A stretch of DNA of 64,000 nt, taken from NCBI RefSeq assembly GCF_018494085.1, contig NZ_JABBFP010000004.1, positions 124,001 to 188,000 of the forward strand. Reading direction: 5' to 3'. Made by a program: the position numbers and the translations under genes. Shown here piece by piece: positions 10,517 through 19,647 of this stretch (position 1 is its first letter; every line of letters begins with the position of its first letter). A model generated the notes under the pieces. It did no database searches. It was given only the letters and a program-made list of their open reading frames with translations, and was not told the origin of the DNA. This DNA comes from Rosenbergiella collisarenosi. Its GTDB lineage: Bacteria; Pseudomonadota; Gammaproteobacteria; Enterobacterales; Enterobacteriaceae.

Positions 10517-11098
10517 TTAACAACGCGTTAAACCAAGAAATTCGATTATTGCTGGAAAGTGGCGCTCAATGGAGAGGAAAGCATGATTCCCTCCTGGTTC
10601 AACCGTCTGGTGGCAGGCTGAATAGTAAGTGACGGCTTCGGTGTAGTCTAACACCTCATCACCCGTCTGTTGGAGTAACCACAGCAATTCAGGCTCGACT
10701 AAAGACGCTACCTGTAGCGTCTTTAAATCGTCTATATGGCGAGACTCTAACACATATTTTTGTCCGGTGTAGGGATTCTGATTATCACCTAAAAAATTCA
10801 ATAATAGCTCGAAAGGCCTCACTGCAGGATTGATAACAACTGCCGGAACATGGTAACGCTGCGACAACCACGTCGCATAATACCCGCCTAGTGATGACCC
10901 CACAATTCCAACAGGAGGCTCTTTACATTGTGTCAATTGAGCCTCGAGAAACTCGGCGATATTTTCAGGCGTTGCAGGCAGAGCTGGGATCGACAAGGCG
11001 ATTTCGGGGGCATGCTCACCGAGCCACTGCGAGAATAGCGTCGCTTTTCCCGATCGTGGTGAACTGTTAAAACCGTGCAGATATAACAATGTTGCCAT
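10517..11098 (-). CDS. yqiA: Esterase YqiA
   Basis: An alpha/beta-hydrolase of the UPF0227 family, 193 residues as in E. coli, where the protein hydrolyses short acyl esters; the physiological substrate is unknown. The nucleophile is Ser69 in GSSLGG (GXSXG), the N-terminus has the oxyanion-type LYLHGFNSS, and the catalytic histidine is in GGNHAFLS near the C-terminus. It begins 3 bases after cpdA ends, so it is probably translationally coupled to it. Confidence 0.9.
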   Translation of the reverse strand: MATLLYLHGFNSSPRSGKATLFSQWLGEHAPEIALSIPALPATPENIAEFLEAQLTQCKEPPVGIVGSSLGGYYATWLSQRYHVPAVVINPAVRPFELLLNFLGDNQNPYTGQKYVLESRHIDDLKTLQVASLVEPELLWLLQQTGDEVLDYTEAVTYYSACHQTVEPGGNHAFLSIERHFPAIIEFLGLTRC

Positions 11099-11100
11099 CG

Positions 11101-11925
11101 CTAGTAGCCTTCCGAATGGAAATCGGGTTGAAATTGAGTGTCCGGCAGACGCCGTACCTCTGTATGAATTTCGCCGTTAGGGCCGAGTTCAAGCCACCGC
11201 CATCCAGGTGACACGTTATCTATCGTAAATCCGCTACATTGTGGTCGAAACTGCACACAGGTCGACGGCGTAGACAGTACTCGTCGTCCGAGCCACACCG
11301 TATCCATCTCTTGGTGGATATGACCGCAGACGAGCGTTTTCGCCAGAGGATAAGGCTGTAATACTTCCGCTAGCTGATGAGGGTTACGTAGACTATGCGT
11401 ATCTAACCAGCTGCAACCTGAAGGCGTGGGATGATGGTGAAGAAAAACGATCGTGTGACGATGGGGGTGGCGCGCGAGGGCATCGTGCAACCACTGTAAT
11501 TGGTAGTCACTTAATAGGCCATGTGGCACGCCATGTACTTGGCTATCGAGCAATAAAAGCTGCCAGTTTTCACCTAGTAAGACAGATTTTTGCTCACAGA
11601 CTCCCTCGTCGGCCAGCATATTTACCATCGCGGGCTGAAAATCATGATTTCCGGGTAACCAGACGCAGGGCCGGTCTAGCTGACGGATCCCTGTGGCAAA
11701 GGTACGGTAAGCTTCGGGGCTGTGGTCTTGAGCGAGATCCCCGGTGGCGAGGACTAAATCAAAATCACGCCGCTCAGCCAGCACCGCATTGAGAACAGCT
11801 TGATAGCTTTGCCATGTGTTAACCCCAAGGAGACTTTCCTGTTGAGTTTTAAACAGATGCATGTCAGTGAGTTGTAGCAGTCGAATGCATTGATTATCAG
11901 CGATCTCTGGCACTAAAGAATTCAC
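11101..11925 (-). CDS. cpdA: 3',5'-cyclic-AMP phosphodiesterase CpdA
   Basis: A calcineurin-type metallophosphoesterase that hydrolyses cAMP to 5'-AMP and so tunes CRP signalling. Its 274 residues (E. coli 275) carry the ordered metal motifs [31 protein letters not shown] and CGHIHQE. The start is a GTG at 11925 with a strong AAGGTGAG ribosome site 5 bases away. It lies in the nudF-parE operon, 40 bp after yqiB. Confidence 0.94.
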   Translation of the reverse strand: MNSLVPEIADNQCIRLLQLTDMHLFKTQQESLLGVNTWQSYQAVLNAVLAERRDFDLVLATGDLAQDHSPEAYRTFATGIRQLDRPCVWLPGNHDFQPAMVNMLADEGVCEQKSVLLGENWQLLLLDSQVHGVPHGLLSDYQLQWLHDALARHPHRHTIVFLHHHPTPSGCSWLDTHSLRNPHQLAEVLQPYPLAKTLVCGHIHQEMDTVWLGRRVLSTPSTCVQFRPQCSGFTIDNVSPGWRWLELGPNGEIHTEVRRLPDTQFQPDFHSEGY

Positions 11926-11964
11926 TAAAACTCACCTTTTTTCAGCTGTGGAATCACTATTGTT

Positions 11965-12396
11965 TCACATCTCAGTCAACGGCGTCGCCATGACACCTTG
12001 TACCAGACAATAACGTAACCATTCAGAAAGAAACTGATTAATTTGATGCTTTTCATCGCGTTGATGCAGTTTACGATTCGGATAATCATAGCGTGCTTTG
12101 AAGCGATAGATCTGTTGTGTTGAACACACTTCTGCAACCATTGCGTCATGATATAACCTGACCGACATCGACGGTAATTGCCAGTAGCTCACCACTGGTG
12201 CGACTTGTTTAATCATCACTTTAGTGGTGTAGCGCGTAGACTCTTCGATAACGACTTGATACTGGATACCGTTAACTTGATAAGTCAGCGCTGCGCCGCT
12301 GACCTCTTCTTTAGGGATTAACCTGCGTAATTGCGCATAATTGGTTTCGTTGAGGCGCATCATTTCCGGAAAATTTGGGATGTATTGCTGTTTCAT
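11965..12396 (-). CDS. yqiB: YqiB, DUF1249 protein
   Basis: A conserved cytoplasmic protein of unknown function, 143 residues (E. coli 140). The family blocks [17 protein letters not shown] and [20 protein letters not shown] are nearly identical to E. coli. The start chosen is ATG 12396, whose bases overlap the nudF stop as ATGA. An upstream in-frame start would add four residues without support. The overlap implies coupling to nudF. Confidence 0.9.
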   Translation of the reverse strand: MKQQYIPNFPEMMRLNETNYAQLRRLIPKEEVSGAALTYQVNGIQYQVVIEESTRYTTKVMIKQVAPVVSYWQLPSMSVRLYHDAMVAEVCSTQQIYRFKARYDYPNRKLHQRDEKHQINQFLSEWLRYCLVQGVMATPLTEM

Positions 12397-13028
12397 GGAG
12401 ATAACCACTCATTACGTATTTGCTCATGATGCAGGGCGAGCCACTGCAGCGCGATAATCGACGCTGCATTATCGATGATACCTGATTCGACCCACTGATA
12501 AGCAAGCTCTCGACTGACGACTCTGACTAAGATATCTTCATTCTCACTCGCTAACCCATGATTCCCTTCTGCTTTTGTTGCATCAACCTCACCGATGAAA
12601 ACAGCTAATCGCTCGCTGCTTCCTCCGGGACTGGATAGATAGCTCAGTAGGGGCTTCATGCGCCCCACCTCTACCCCTGCTTCTTCTTTAGCCTCTCGCC
12701 GCGCGACGGCCTCATTAGACTCCCCTGGTTCACAGATGCCTGCTACTAGTTCTAGTAACCAAGGTGTTTTGCCGCTCTCTAAGGCAGGGATACGAATTTG
12801 TTCGATAAGCACGACTTCGTCACGAACTGGGTCATAGGGCAATAAAACCACCGCCTTGCCTCGTTGAAATACCTCGCGTTCAACAGGCTTACTCATCCCT
12901 CCGGCATAGAGCCGATGACGAAAACGATATTTAACTATTGAAAAGAATCCCTTATACATGGGTGCTTCGTGCAAAATTTCAACATCGTCGCGTGTAAATT
13001 GGGTGGGAGATTTTGTCTTTTTGCACAT
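12393..13028 (-). CDS. nudF: ADP-ribose pyrophosphatase NudF
   Basis: A Nudix hydrolase that splits ADP-ribose to AMP and ribose 5-phosphate. The Nudix box is complete at [20 protein letters not shown] with the following AGVEVG. I chose ATG 13028 (211 residues, E. coli 209), which has a GAGG ribosome site. The longer frame begins with a GTG at 13079 that lacks one. It is the first gene of nudF-yqiB-cpdA-yqiA-parE and diverges from tolC across about 208 bp, as in E. coli. Confidence 0.93.
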   Translation of the reverse strand: MCKKTKSPTQFTRDDVEILHEAPMYKGFFSIVKYRFRHRLYAGGMSKPVEREVFQRGKAVVLLPYDPVRDEVVLIEQIRIPALESGKTPWLLELVAGICEPGESNEAVARREAKEEAGVEVGRMKPLLSYLSSPGGSSERLAVFIGEVDATKAEGNHGLASENEDILVRVVSRELAYQWVESGIIDNAASIIALQWLALHHEQIRNEWLSP

Positions 13029-13236
13029 ATAATAGACCTCGGATATAGGGTTGTTCCAACGACCCAAGACGATTTTCACTAAAAAACTGCGCTATTCAGG
13101 CAATATTTTACGCTAATGCGCCGTTTAAGGCACGTTCAGCCAACTTATTTCATTCTGTCTGTCTGGTACAATTCGACATATTTTTCGACCTGACAACTTT
13201 ATTTTTGCAATTTCGCTGCAACACAAAGGAACGCAA

Positions 13237-14739
13237 ATGAAAAAATTGCTCCCCGTACTCGTTGGTCTGAGCTTAGCTGGCTTCAGTAATCTGGGCCATG
13301 CCGAGAACTTATTACAAGTTTATCAACAAGCACGTGATACCAATCCTGATTTACGTAGTGCAGCGGCTGATCGTGATGCTGCGTTTGAGAAAATTAATGA
13401 ATCCCGTAGCCCATTGCTGCCACAGCTAGGCCTTGGTGGCGATTACGCCTTTAACAGCGGCTACCGTGATAACAGTGGCGTGCGTTCTAATGCTTGGAGC
13501 GGTTCGTTACAATTAAGTCAGATCATTTTCGATATGTCGAAGTGGCGTAAACTGACTCTGCAAGAGAAGACCGCCGGTATTCAAGATGTGACTTACCAAG
13601 TCGCGCAACAAGATCTGATTTTAAATACGGCTACCGCTTACTTTAATGTGTTAAATGCGATTGATACGCTCTCCTACGTTGAAGCGCAGAAACAATCGAT
13701 CTACCGCGAATTGGACCAAACTACCCAGCGCTTTAATGTTGGTTTAGTAGCAATTACCGATGTCCAGAATGCGCGTGCGCAATACGATAGCGTACTGGCG
13801 AGCGAAGTCACTGCGCGTAATGATATCGACAATAAAATGGAGGCCTTGCGTCAGGTAACAGGCAATAGCTACTTCTCCCTTTCCTCTCTCGATATCAATC
13901 GTTTTAGAACCGAAAGACCACAGCCGATCGATGCGCTACTGACTAAAGCTGAAAACCATAACCTTTCTTTGCTTTCCGCACGTCTTTCTAAAGACTTAGC
14001 GCGCGAGCAAATTCGTTATTACGAAACCGGTCATATGCCGACCTTGAGCCTCAATGCCTCAACCGGTCTGACCAATACCAAATATAACGGTTATCGCGCC
14101 CACACGACTACTACCACGCAAGACTCTATTGGTGGCAATAATCAAGTAGGCGTAAGCTTATCTATCCCGCTGTATAGTGGGGGTTCGGTGACCTCGCAGG
14201 TGAAACAAGCTGAGTATAGCTTTGTGAGTTCTAGTGAAAAGTTAGAAAGTGCGCACCGCTCAGCCGTGCAAACCGTTCGCTCATCATTTAACAACGTGAA
14301 TGCCTCGATCAGTAGCATCGATGCTTACCGCCAGGCCGTAGTCTCCGCGCAGAGCTCATTAGATGCAATGGAAGCCGGTTACCAAGTAGGTACCCGTACC
14401 ATCGTCGATGTGTTGGATGCCACCACCACGCTGTACAATGCTAAGCAACAGCTTTCCGATGCACGTTATGGCTATCTGATTAACCAAATCAATATCAAAT
14501 ACGCGTTGGGCACCCTTAACGAGCAAGATATCACCGCGCTTAACAGTACCCTAGGCAAGGACGTTTCAACCTCGCCGCAAGCCGTTGCCCCGGATAATCC
14601 AGTCCAAGATAATCGTGCCGATGGCGTTGCGCCTGTGCAGACGCAACAAGCGTCGCTACGTTCAGCTGCTCCAGTGACACACTCTTCAACGGTGAGTTCG
14701 TCCGCAACAACACAATCAGGTAATCCCTTTCGCGGATAA
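13237..14739 (+). CDS. tolC: Outer-membrane efflux channel TolC
   Basis: The outer-membrane trimeric channel-tunnel used by AcrAB-type pumps and type I secretion. It has 500 residues (E. coli 493), with a 22-residue Sec signal ending GHA before ENLLQVYQQARDTNP. Two outer-membrane-efflux repeats and the conserved YQVGTRTIVDVLDATTTLYN near residue 390 are present. The C-terminal tail after about residue 430 is Ser/Thr/Ala-rich and variable, as in the family. An AAGGA ribosome site precedes the ATG. In E. coli ygiB and ygiC follow; here they are missing and a terminator follows directly. Confidence 0.97.
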   Translation: MKKLLPVLVGLSLAGFSNLGHAENLLQVYQQARDTNPDLRSAAADRDAAFEKINESRSPLLPQLGLGGDYAFNSGYRDNSGVRSNAWSGSLQLSQIIFDMSKWRKLTLQEKTAGIQDVTYQVAQQDLILNTATAYFNVLNAIDTLSYVEAQKQSIYRELDQTTQRFNVGLVAITDVQNARAQYDSVLASEVTARNDIDNKMEALRQVTGNSYFSLSSLDINRFRTERPQPIDALLTKAENHNLSLLSARLSKDLAREQIRYYETGHMPTLSLNASTGLTNTKYNGYRAHTTTTTQDSIGGNNQVGVSLSIPLYSGGSVTSQVKQAEYSFVSSSEKLESAHRSAVQTVRSSFNNVNASISSIDAYRQAVVSAQSSLDAMEAGYQVGTRTIVDVLDATTTLYNAKQQLSDARYGYLINQINIKYALGTLNEQDITALNSTLGKDVSTSPQAVAPDNPVQDNRADGVAPVQTQQASLRSAAPVTHSSTVSSSATTQSGNPFRG

Positions 14740-14747
14740 CTGATTAA

Positions 14748-14782
14748 AACGTTGGCAAGACTATTAATGGCTTGCCAACGTT
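14748..14782. terminator. Terminator hairpin between tolC and ygiD
   Basis: A perfect 12-bp inverted repeat (AACGTTGGCAAG at 14748-14759 and its complement at 14771-14782, 11-base loop) lies between the convergent tolC and ygiD genes. It can serve both strands, although T runs are weak. Confidence 0.75.
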
Positions 14783-14795
14783 GATCGACACCTCA

Positions 14796-15578
14796 TTACT
14801 GTACTAAGACACTGGTCATACTAATACTACCCATATCCATTCCGCTAACGGGTACAGTAAGGGTATCGTCAGCCCGTGCAGCCCCAATAATATATAATAG
14901 GGGGAGGAAATGTTCAGGCGTCGGGTTAGCCAATTGTGCATCGGGCAGTTGCTGATAATCGACGAGTGGATGATGACTATCCTCTGTCGCAGAATTTAAC
15001 GCCTCTTTAACCAAGCCATCAAACGCCTCCGCCCACGGATAGATATTTCCTTGCTCCCCCCAACGCGCCATCGCTAGGTTATGCACAGTATTGCCGCTGG
15101 CGAGCAGTAAGATCCCCTCATCGCGCAGTGCAGAAAGTTGTTTGCCCAGCTGGTAATGTTCTTCGGCTGACAAGGCCGCATCCAAACTGAGTTGAACAAC
15201 GGGGATATCTGCCTCAGGATACATTTTCACTAAAACTCCCCAAGTACCATGATCTAAACCCCAGTGTTGATCGAGTGTCACATTTGACGAGGCTAAACGC
15301 TGTTTGATCGATTGCGCTAGCTGCGGATCCCCTGGGGCCGGATAGCGAACATCAAATAGCGCCTGTGGAAAACGGCCAAAGTCGTGGATCGTTTTCGGCC
15401 GATCCATTGCCGTCACCGCCGTACCTTCGGTTATCCAATGTGCCGAGATCGCTAAGATGGCTTTGGGGCGAGGTAACTGTTCACCCAGTTGGCGCCAGAC
15501 CTCGGTATAACGGTTCTCTTGAATGGCGTGCATCGGATTACCGTGTCCTAGGAACAGTGCAGGCATACGTTGAGTCAT
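14796..15578 (-). CDS. ygiD: 4,5-DOPA extradiol dioxygenase family protein YgiD
   Basis: A zinc/iron LigB-superfamily enzyme. E. coli YgiD opens L-DOPA at the 4,5 position in vitro; the physiological substrate is unclear. The metal histidines are His12 (FLGHGNPM) and His47 (SAHW), spaced as in E. coli, with IHDFGRFPQALFD and the C-terminal NPTPEHFLPLLYI block. I chose ATG 15578 (260 residues), which has an AGAGGAG ribosome site 5-6 bases away. An earlier in-frame start would add six residues. The gene diverges from the accessory cassette at 15.8 kb. Confidence 0.9.
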   Translation of the reverse strand: MTQRMPALFLGHGNPMHAIQENRYTEVWRQLGEQLPRPKAILAISAHWITEGTAVTAMDRPKTIHDFGRFPQALFDVRYPAPGDPQLAQSIKQRLASSNVTLDQHWGLDHGTWGVLVKMYPEADIPVVQLSLDAALSAEEHYQLGKQLSALRDEGILLLASGNTVHNLAMARWGEQGNIYPWAEAFDGLVKEALNSATEDSHHPLVDYQQLPDAQLANPTPEHFLPLLYIIGAARADDTLTVPVSGMDMGSISMTSVLVQ

Positions 15579-15793
15579 AATAACTCCTCTTCTCACAAGA
15601 ATTTATGCCAAGGATACGCTGCTGGATAAAAAACACACCTAGCGAGCCATGATGATCATTTTCAAAAAATTTGAATATCGGCCACCTTTTATGTATCGAC
15701 GACGCTGAGCACGCCCGAGTATTAATTTGAGATCTCATTAACATAATACTCTGTCGTCAAATGGTAAAAGAGGAAGGCAATCAAGGAGTGATT

Positions 15794-17671
15794 ATGGACA
15801 TGACTAAAAGACCGATTCTGGATCCAAACAATAAGGGGATCGTAGGATTCGACATCAATATCTCGACCTACTTCTTTAATGAAAATAAAGCACGTGATCA
15901 ATGCCAGAAAATCAGTAATAAAATATTTGATGTAAATTATAGCATTGATGAGTTTCAGAAAAACGATCATGACTCACCAAGATATACGGAAGAGTTGGAA
16001 ATATTAAAAGAAACTCTTACAGCGCTTATTTCTGAGCGAGATAAAATTGAAAAAGAATTAGAAGATTCTTTTGATGCCCACTATGACGCTGACCAAAATT
16101 ACGGTGACTTCAATCAATATAGTCATTTTGAGCGAGAGAGTCAGTCACTCAGCTACGCGACGACCTTAGTCACTGATGCGTCGTTCATTGATCATAAACC
16201 CGATGAATTCAACGATTCCCCTCCCACTCTCAGTATTGAACTAGCGAGCCATAGGGCCTCCATAGCTCTAGCTTTCTCGAGTACTGCGTCTGCGGTCGAT
16301 AGCGATGATATTGTATTAAAAATCTATACTGAGCACTCTCTTTACGGCGAGTGTAAAGACTATGGAGTAAGTGTTTCCGGTGATAGCGCTGACTCCTTCT
16401 CTTACTTTACTAAGTTCTGTGAGTGGGTCAGGACAGATGGAGAAGAAGATGAGGTCGACGACGACCTAGGTTATTGGGGAAGCGACCAAACGTTTTCCGA
16501 TGGAAGCTCTTGTTTTTCCGTGGGGGCTTGTTCTATACGCCCAGGCAGTATCTCCCTGCACGTACGCTGTACTACTCTGATCAATATTAAGGAGTTATTC
16601 TGTACCATCACCTTTAACGATGATGGAAATTCTAGTGCTCGCGTTAAGATAATTAATGGTAATCCATTAATAGAGAAGAGAGAAACGCTCGGTTTTACTA
16701 TTGTAAAAAGTGACGCACCCTTACACCAATTAGAAAGTGAGATATTTACAACCGAGTCTCCTTTTAAAGCCATCGAGTTATTTAGAAAATTAAACGGTCC
16801 AAGTGATAAACAAATCAAAGCAGGGAATATTTTACTCCTTGCCGACCCTGACTCCCCTTATGAGAAAGAAATTTCTCAGTTGATATCAGCACAAAAGACA
16901 GCCCAACTTACGCTAGAAGTGGTTGATAAAGAGGGTGTCAATAGTGACTTTTTTCTTAAAAATTATGCCACTCTCTCAAATTTTTCATCGATCGGTTCAC
17001 AAGGCGTCGGGATAGCGGGTACGGCTGGTGAAGTCTATTTCAGCAGAATCAACAAAATCTTAAATCAAATCGATCAACTCTATAAATCTACTTATGTGGG
17101 AAATGCTGCGCTGGGTGGTGAGGCTTATTACTTACGTCGAGGGGCCCTTTTTTCGGAGCTTGATACTCTACTTAAGAAGTCATTTTTACGCCAAGTGTTA
17201 AATCTTCCGCAAGATGTAAAAATAAAATCAGCGTTACGTCTTTCTTCCAAATCTATTGTTCATCATTGGAAAACATCGGGTATTACTGATATTCCTGGCT
17301 ATGCAACGCATCTAAAAAAAGCCGGTAAGTTAATCGGTATAATGAAAACTGCAGGTTATGTCGGTATTGCGTTTAGCGCGATTAATTCAGCGAACGAAAT
17401 TTATCATGCCTGCTCGATAGGCAGGGAGAATGAATGTAAGCGGGCCAAATTTAGAGAGATAGGAAAGTTTACAGGAGGGATGGCAGGGGGAATAGCCGGA
17501 GCAGCCAAAGGAGCATCGCTCTGTGTGGCAATGACTCTTACAGGTCCTTGGAGTTCTATGGGTTGCTTTCTCGGATTAAGCATAATCGGCGCAGAAGTAG
17601 GTGCTTATTTCGGAGAATCCACAGGTGATATTTTATATAGTGTTATCGAGAATCAAGATGAGTCTAAGTAA
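15794..17671 (+). CDS. Unknown 625-residue protein, candidate membrane-active toxin/effector
   Basis: I do not recognise a named family. With the ATG at 15794 (AAGGAG ribosome site 5 bases upstream) the protein has 625 residues and no signal peptide. Residues 64-91 are charged and probably coiled coil. Residues 140-290 are rich in Ser, Asp and Cys. A LysM-like or linker stretch ends IKAGNILLLADPDSP near 355. A block with SSKSIVHHW and IPGYATH (485-507) is followed by a hydrophobic segment near 513-532. The region 556-612 is rich in GxxxG-type spacing (KFTGGMAGGIAGAAKG). From memory, this C-terminal arrangement resembles proteins next to type VI secretion genes in Pseudomonas; I could not check that. 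It is more AT-rich than its neighbours and overlaps a small membrane-protein gene. No VgrG, Hcp or PAAR gene is in the window. Confidence 0.5.
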   Translation: MDMTKRPILDPNNKGIVGFDINISTYFFNENKARDQCQKISNKIFDVNYSIDEFQKNDHDSPRYTEELEILKETLTALISERDKIEKELEDSFDAHYDADQNYGDFNQYSHFERESQSLSYATTLVTDASFIDHKPDEFNDSPPTLSIELASHRASIALAFSSTASAVDSDDIVLKIYTEHSLYGECKDYGVSVSGDSADSFSYFTKFCEWVRTDGEEDEVDDDLGYWGSDQTFSDGSSCFSVGACSIRPGSISLHVRCTTLINIKELFCTITFNDDGNSSARVKIINGNPLIEKRETLGFTIVKSDAPLHQLESEIFTTESPFKAIELFRKLNGPSDKQIKAGNILLLADPDSPYEKEISQLISAQKTAQLTLEVVDKEGVNSDFFLKNYATLSNFSSIGSQGVGIAGTAGEVYFSRINKILNQIDQLYKSTYVGNAALGGEAYYLRRGALFSELDTLLKKSFLRQVLNLPQDVKIKSALRLSSKSIVHHWKTSGITDIPGYATHLKKAGKLIGIMKTAGYVGIAFSAINSANEIYHACSIGRENECKRAKFREIGKFTGGMAGGIAGAAKGASLCVAMTLTGPWSSMGCFLGLSIIGAEVGAYFGESTGDILYSVIENQDESK

Positions 17672-18116
17672 GATACTAATAAGTATCTCCTTTATATCGG
17701 TAGTTGTCACTTTCGATATATTGGATAAAAAAAGAGAGAGTTTTTATAAAGAGCTAGATGAATCTTATCATAAGAGATTTGGGAGATATCCTATCTTCTA
17801 CTGGCAGGAAAATTTTCCTCTGAAATACTGGACACGATCACGACCCGGAGTGTATAGAAAGTTACTGAAAATAAAAAATTACGACTCTACTCAACGTTGG
17901 TTAAGGAGAATATCTGCAGACGAGTTTCATTTTATAAAAAAATTACCGCTGAAACAAAAGAAAATAATCATTAGGGATATGATGATTAATAACTATCTTT
18001 TCTTCAGTTTTATTATTTTTATTACCATCATGTTTTTATTAGATGGCGGGCTCGATTATCTACTTGCCCCCGTCACTCGCGAGGATATTATTCGAGGGAT
18101 ATCGAGGCTCAACTGA
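17658..18116 (+). CDS. Unknown small membrane protein, candidate immunity partner
   Basis: The family is not recognised. The ATG at 17658 lies inside the end of the upstream gene (14-base overlap), giving 152 residues and implying translational coupling. A hydrophobic helix spans residues 5-22 and a second about 110-129 (NNYLFFSFIIFITIMFLLDG). Between them is a basic, aromatic domain with many Lys, Arg and Tyr. The first helix is near the N-terminus, so it is either an anchor or an uncleaved signal. Size, membrane topology and overlap fit an immunity protein for a membrane-active toxin, but this is inferred from context only. A longer frame starting at 17601 is unlikely. Confidence 0.5.
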   Translation: MSLSKILISISFISVVVTFDILDKKRESFYKELDESYHKRFGRYPIFYWQENFPLKYWTRSRPGVYRKLLKIKNYDSTQRWLRRISADEFHFIKKLPLKQKKIIIRDMMINNYLFFSFIIFITIMFLLDGGLDYLLAPVTREDIIRGISRLN

Positions 18117-18189
18117 ACGCGGCTTATGCTACCGGCTCGAGGCTAAAACTTAGCGGAGAGCCGATAGCGATAAACATTAAGCGTAGGGT

Positions 18190-18849
18190 TTATACCGCTT
18201 TCTGTTGATCATAACGTTGACGCCAAGCGACGAGATCGTCGATGGTCACGACCGGCATATTATGCTGCTTAGCAAAAATAATCGCCTCGGGTGCACGGGC
18301 CATCGTCCCGTCATCGTTAGTCAGCTCACATAATACGCCCGTAGGTGAGAAGCCTGCTAATCTGACCAGATCGATCGTCGCCTCGGTATGTCCGCCACGA
18401 GTCAGCACCCCACCTTCGCGCGCACGCAGTGGGAAGACATGACCGGGACGGTTGAGATCATCGGCCACGGCATGTTCAGCTATCGCTGCACGCACCGTTG
18501 TCAGCCGATCTGCAGCAGAAACACCCGTAGTCACGCCTTGCGCAGCCTCGATGGTTACGGTAAAACCTGTGCCATAAGCACTGGAGTTATTCTCGACCAT
18601 CATCGGCAAGGCCAATTGCTGGCGACGTTGCTCGGTGATACATAAGCAGACGATGCCACTACCATGACGGATGGTAAGAGCCATCTGTTCGACGGTCATC
18701 GTCTCGGCGGCGAAAATCATATCGGCTTCATTTTCACGGTCTTCGTGATCTAAGACCATCACACCTCGTTGTTCACGAAGTGCCTGTAAAGCAGATTCTA
18801 CACGCTGTTCTGGCGTGCCGAATTCAGATAAAAGTGTGTTCTGATTCAT
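18190..18849 (-). CDS. ribB: 3,4-dihydroxy-2-butanone-4-phosphate synthase
   Basis: It converts ribulose 5-phosphate to 3,4-dihydroxy-2-butanone 4-phosphate and formate for riboflavin synthesis. The 219 residues (E. coli 217) contain the acidic [16 protein letters not shown] active-site loop, the [10 protein letters not shown] motif, and the [21 protein letters not shown] block with catalytic His and Glu. It is a stand-alone RibB without a fused RibA domain. An FMN riboswitch lies in its leader. Confidence 0.96.
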   Translation of the reverse strand: MNQNTLLSEFGTPEQRVESALQALREQRGVMVLDHEDRENEADMIFAAETMTVEQMALTIRHGSGIVCLCITEQRRQQLALPMMVENNSSAYGTGFTVTIEAAQGVTTGVSAADRLTTVRAAIAEHAVADDLNRPGHVFPLRAREGGVLTRGGHTEATIDLVRLAGFSPTGVLCELTNDDGTMARAPEAIIFAKQHNMPVVTIDDLVAWRQRYDQQKAV

Positions 18850-18954
18850 GGTAAAAAATCCTATATATATTAATAAAATTACCAGAATCAGGGCATAGGA
18901 GTGACGTCGTTAGACGTAGTAATACAGCAGAGATCGAAGTGATCGGAACAGTAT

Positions 18955-19098
18955 CTTTACCCTCTCCCGTCCGGACTATTACCGTCGGCCCCGGATTTAC
19001 ACCGGATCTGCTGACCTTTATCCCAACAGGATAAAGCGCTCGCGGGCTTTCAGAGAGTCTGATTTACCGCCGGTGGGGAATTGCGCCCCGCCCTGAGA
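18955..19098 (-). promoter_or_regulatory. FMN riboswitch (RFN element) in the ribB leader
   Basis: Read on the minus strand, the element opens with CTCAGGGCGGGGCGCAATTC, then CCCACCGGCGGTAAATCAG, and closes with CCGGACGGGAGAGGGTAAAG. These are the conserved RFN-element blocks. It lies about 105 bases upstream of the ribB ATG and would shut off ribB when FMN is abundant. The exact ends are estimated. Confidence 0.93.
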
Positions 19099-19280
19099 AT
19101 AAGCTTAATCACTATATCGGCAAAATAATTATTACGCAATGAACCCTAATTGCTAAAATTGTCATTTCATGTGCAGAAATTAGGTTTATCCTTAAGAGAT
19201 TAGCGATTACACTTAAATCACTTACCGCCTGCACGCCCGAAGTGTCATTGTTACTCCGGCGTTAACCTCAGGAAATAATT

Positions 19281-19604
19281 ATGATTGACGCAAAAAAAAT
19301 TGAACAGATTGCCCGCCAAGTTCAAGACTCTTTACCACAAGGCATCCGTAATCTTGGCGACGATGTCGAGAAGAAGATCCGTCAGGTACTTCAAGCCCAG
19401 CTCAGTCGTATGGAGTTGGTTAACCGCGACGAATTCGATGTACAGACCCAGGTATTAGTGCGTACACGCGAAAAGCTGGCTTTACTCGAAAAGCGTCTTG
19501 ATGCGCTCGAAGGCAAGCAAGCGGCAGGTAGTGAGCCGCAAGAAGTGAGTCCCGCTGAGGTTTCCAGCGAAACCCCGATTATACCGGAAGTAAAGAAAGA
19601 CTAA
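19281..19604 (+). CDS. ubiK: Ubiquinone biosynthesis accessory factor UbiK (YqiC)
   Basis: A small accessory protein of the aerobic ubiquinone (Ubi) complex that works with UbiJ. The 107 residues start [20 protein letters not shown], close to E. coli YqiC. The middle, [20 protein letters not shown], is a predicted trimeric coiled coil. The C-terminal 25 residues are a low-complexity extension absent from the shorter E. coli form. An AGGAAATAATT ribosome region precedes the start. Confidence 0.92.
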   Translation: MIDAKKIEQIARQVQDSLPQGIRNLGDDVEKKIRQVLQAQLSRMELVNRDEFDVQTQVLVRTREKLALLEKRLDALEGKQAAGSEPQEVSPAEVSSETPIIPEVKKD

Positions 19605-19611
19605 TATTTTC

Positions 19612-19636
19612 CACGTCGCTCTCGCCGAGCGACGTG
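19612..19636. terminator. Terminator hairpin between ubiK and hldE
   Basis: A perfect 9-bp stem (CACGTCGCT at 19612-19620, AGCGACGTG at 19628-19636, 7-base loop) lies in the convergent gap. Upstream bases TATTTT give a partial T run for the minus strand only as A-rich sequence, so efficiency is uncertain. Confidence 0.6.
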
Positions 19637-19647
19637 AATAACCCGCA

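Noticed and set aside
15761-15793. Upstream ATG at 15761 for the large unknown gene
   Set aside because: The AAGGAG ribosome site lies between it and ATG 15794 and fits only the downstream start.
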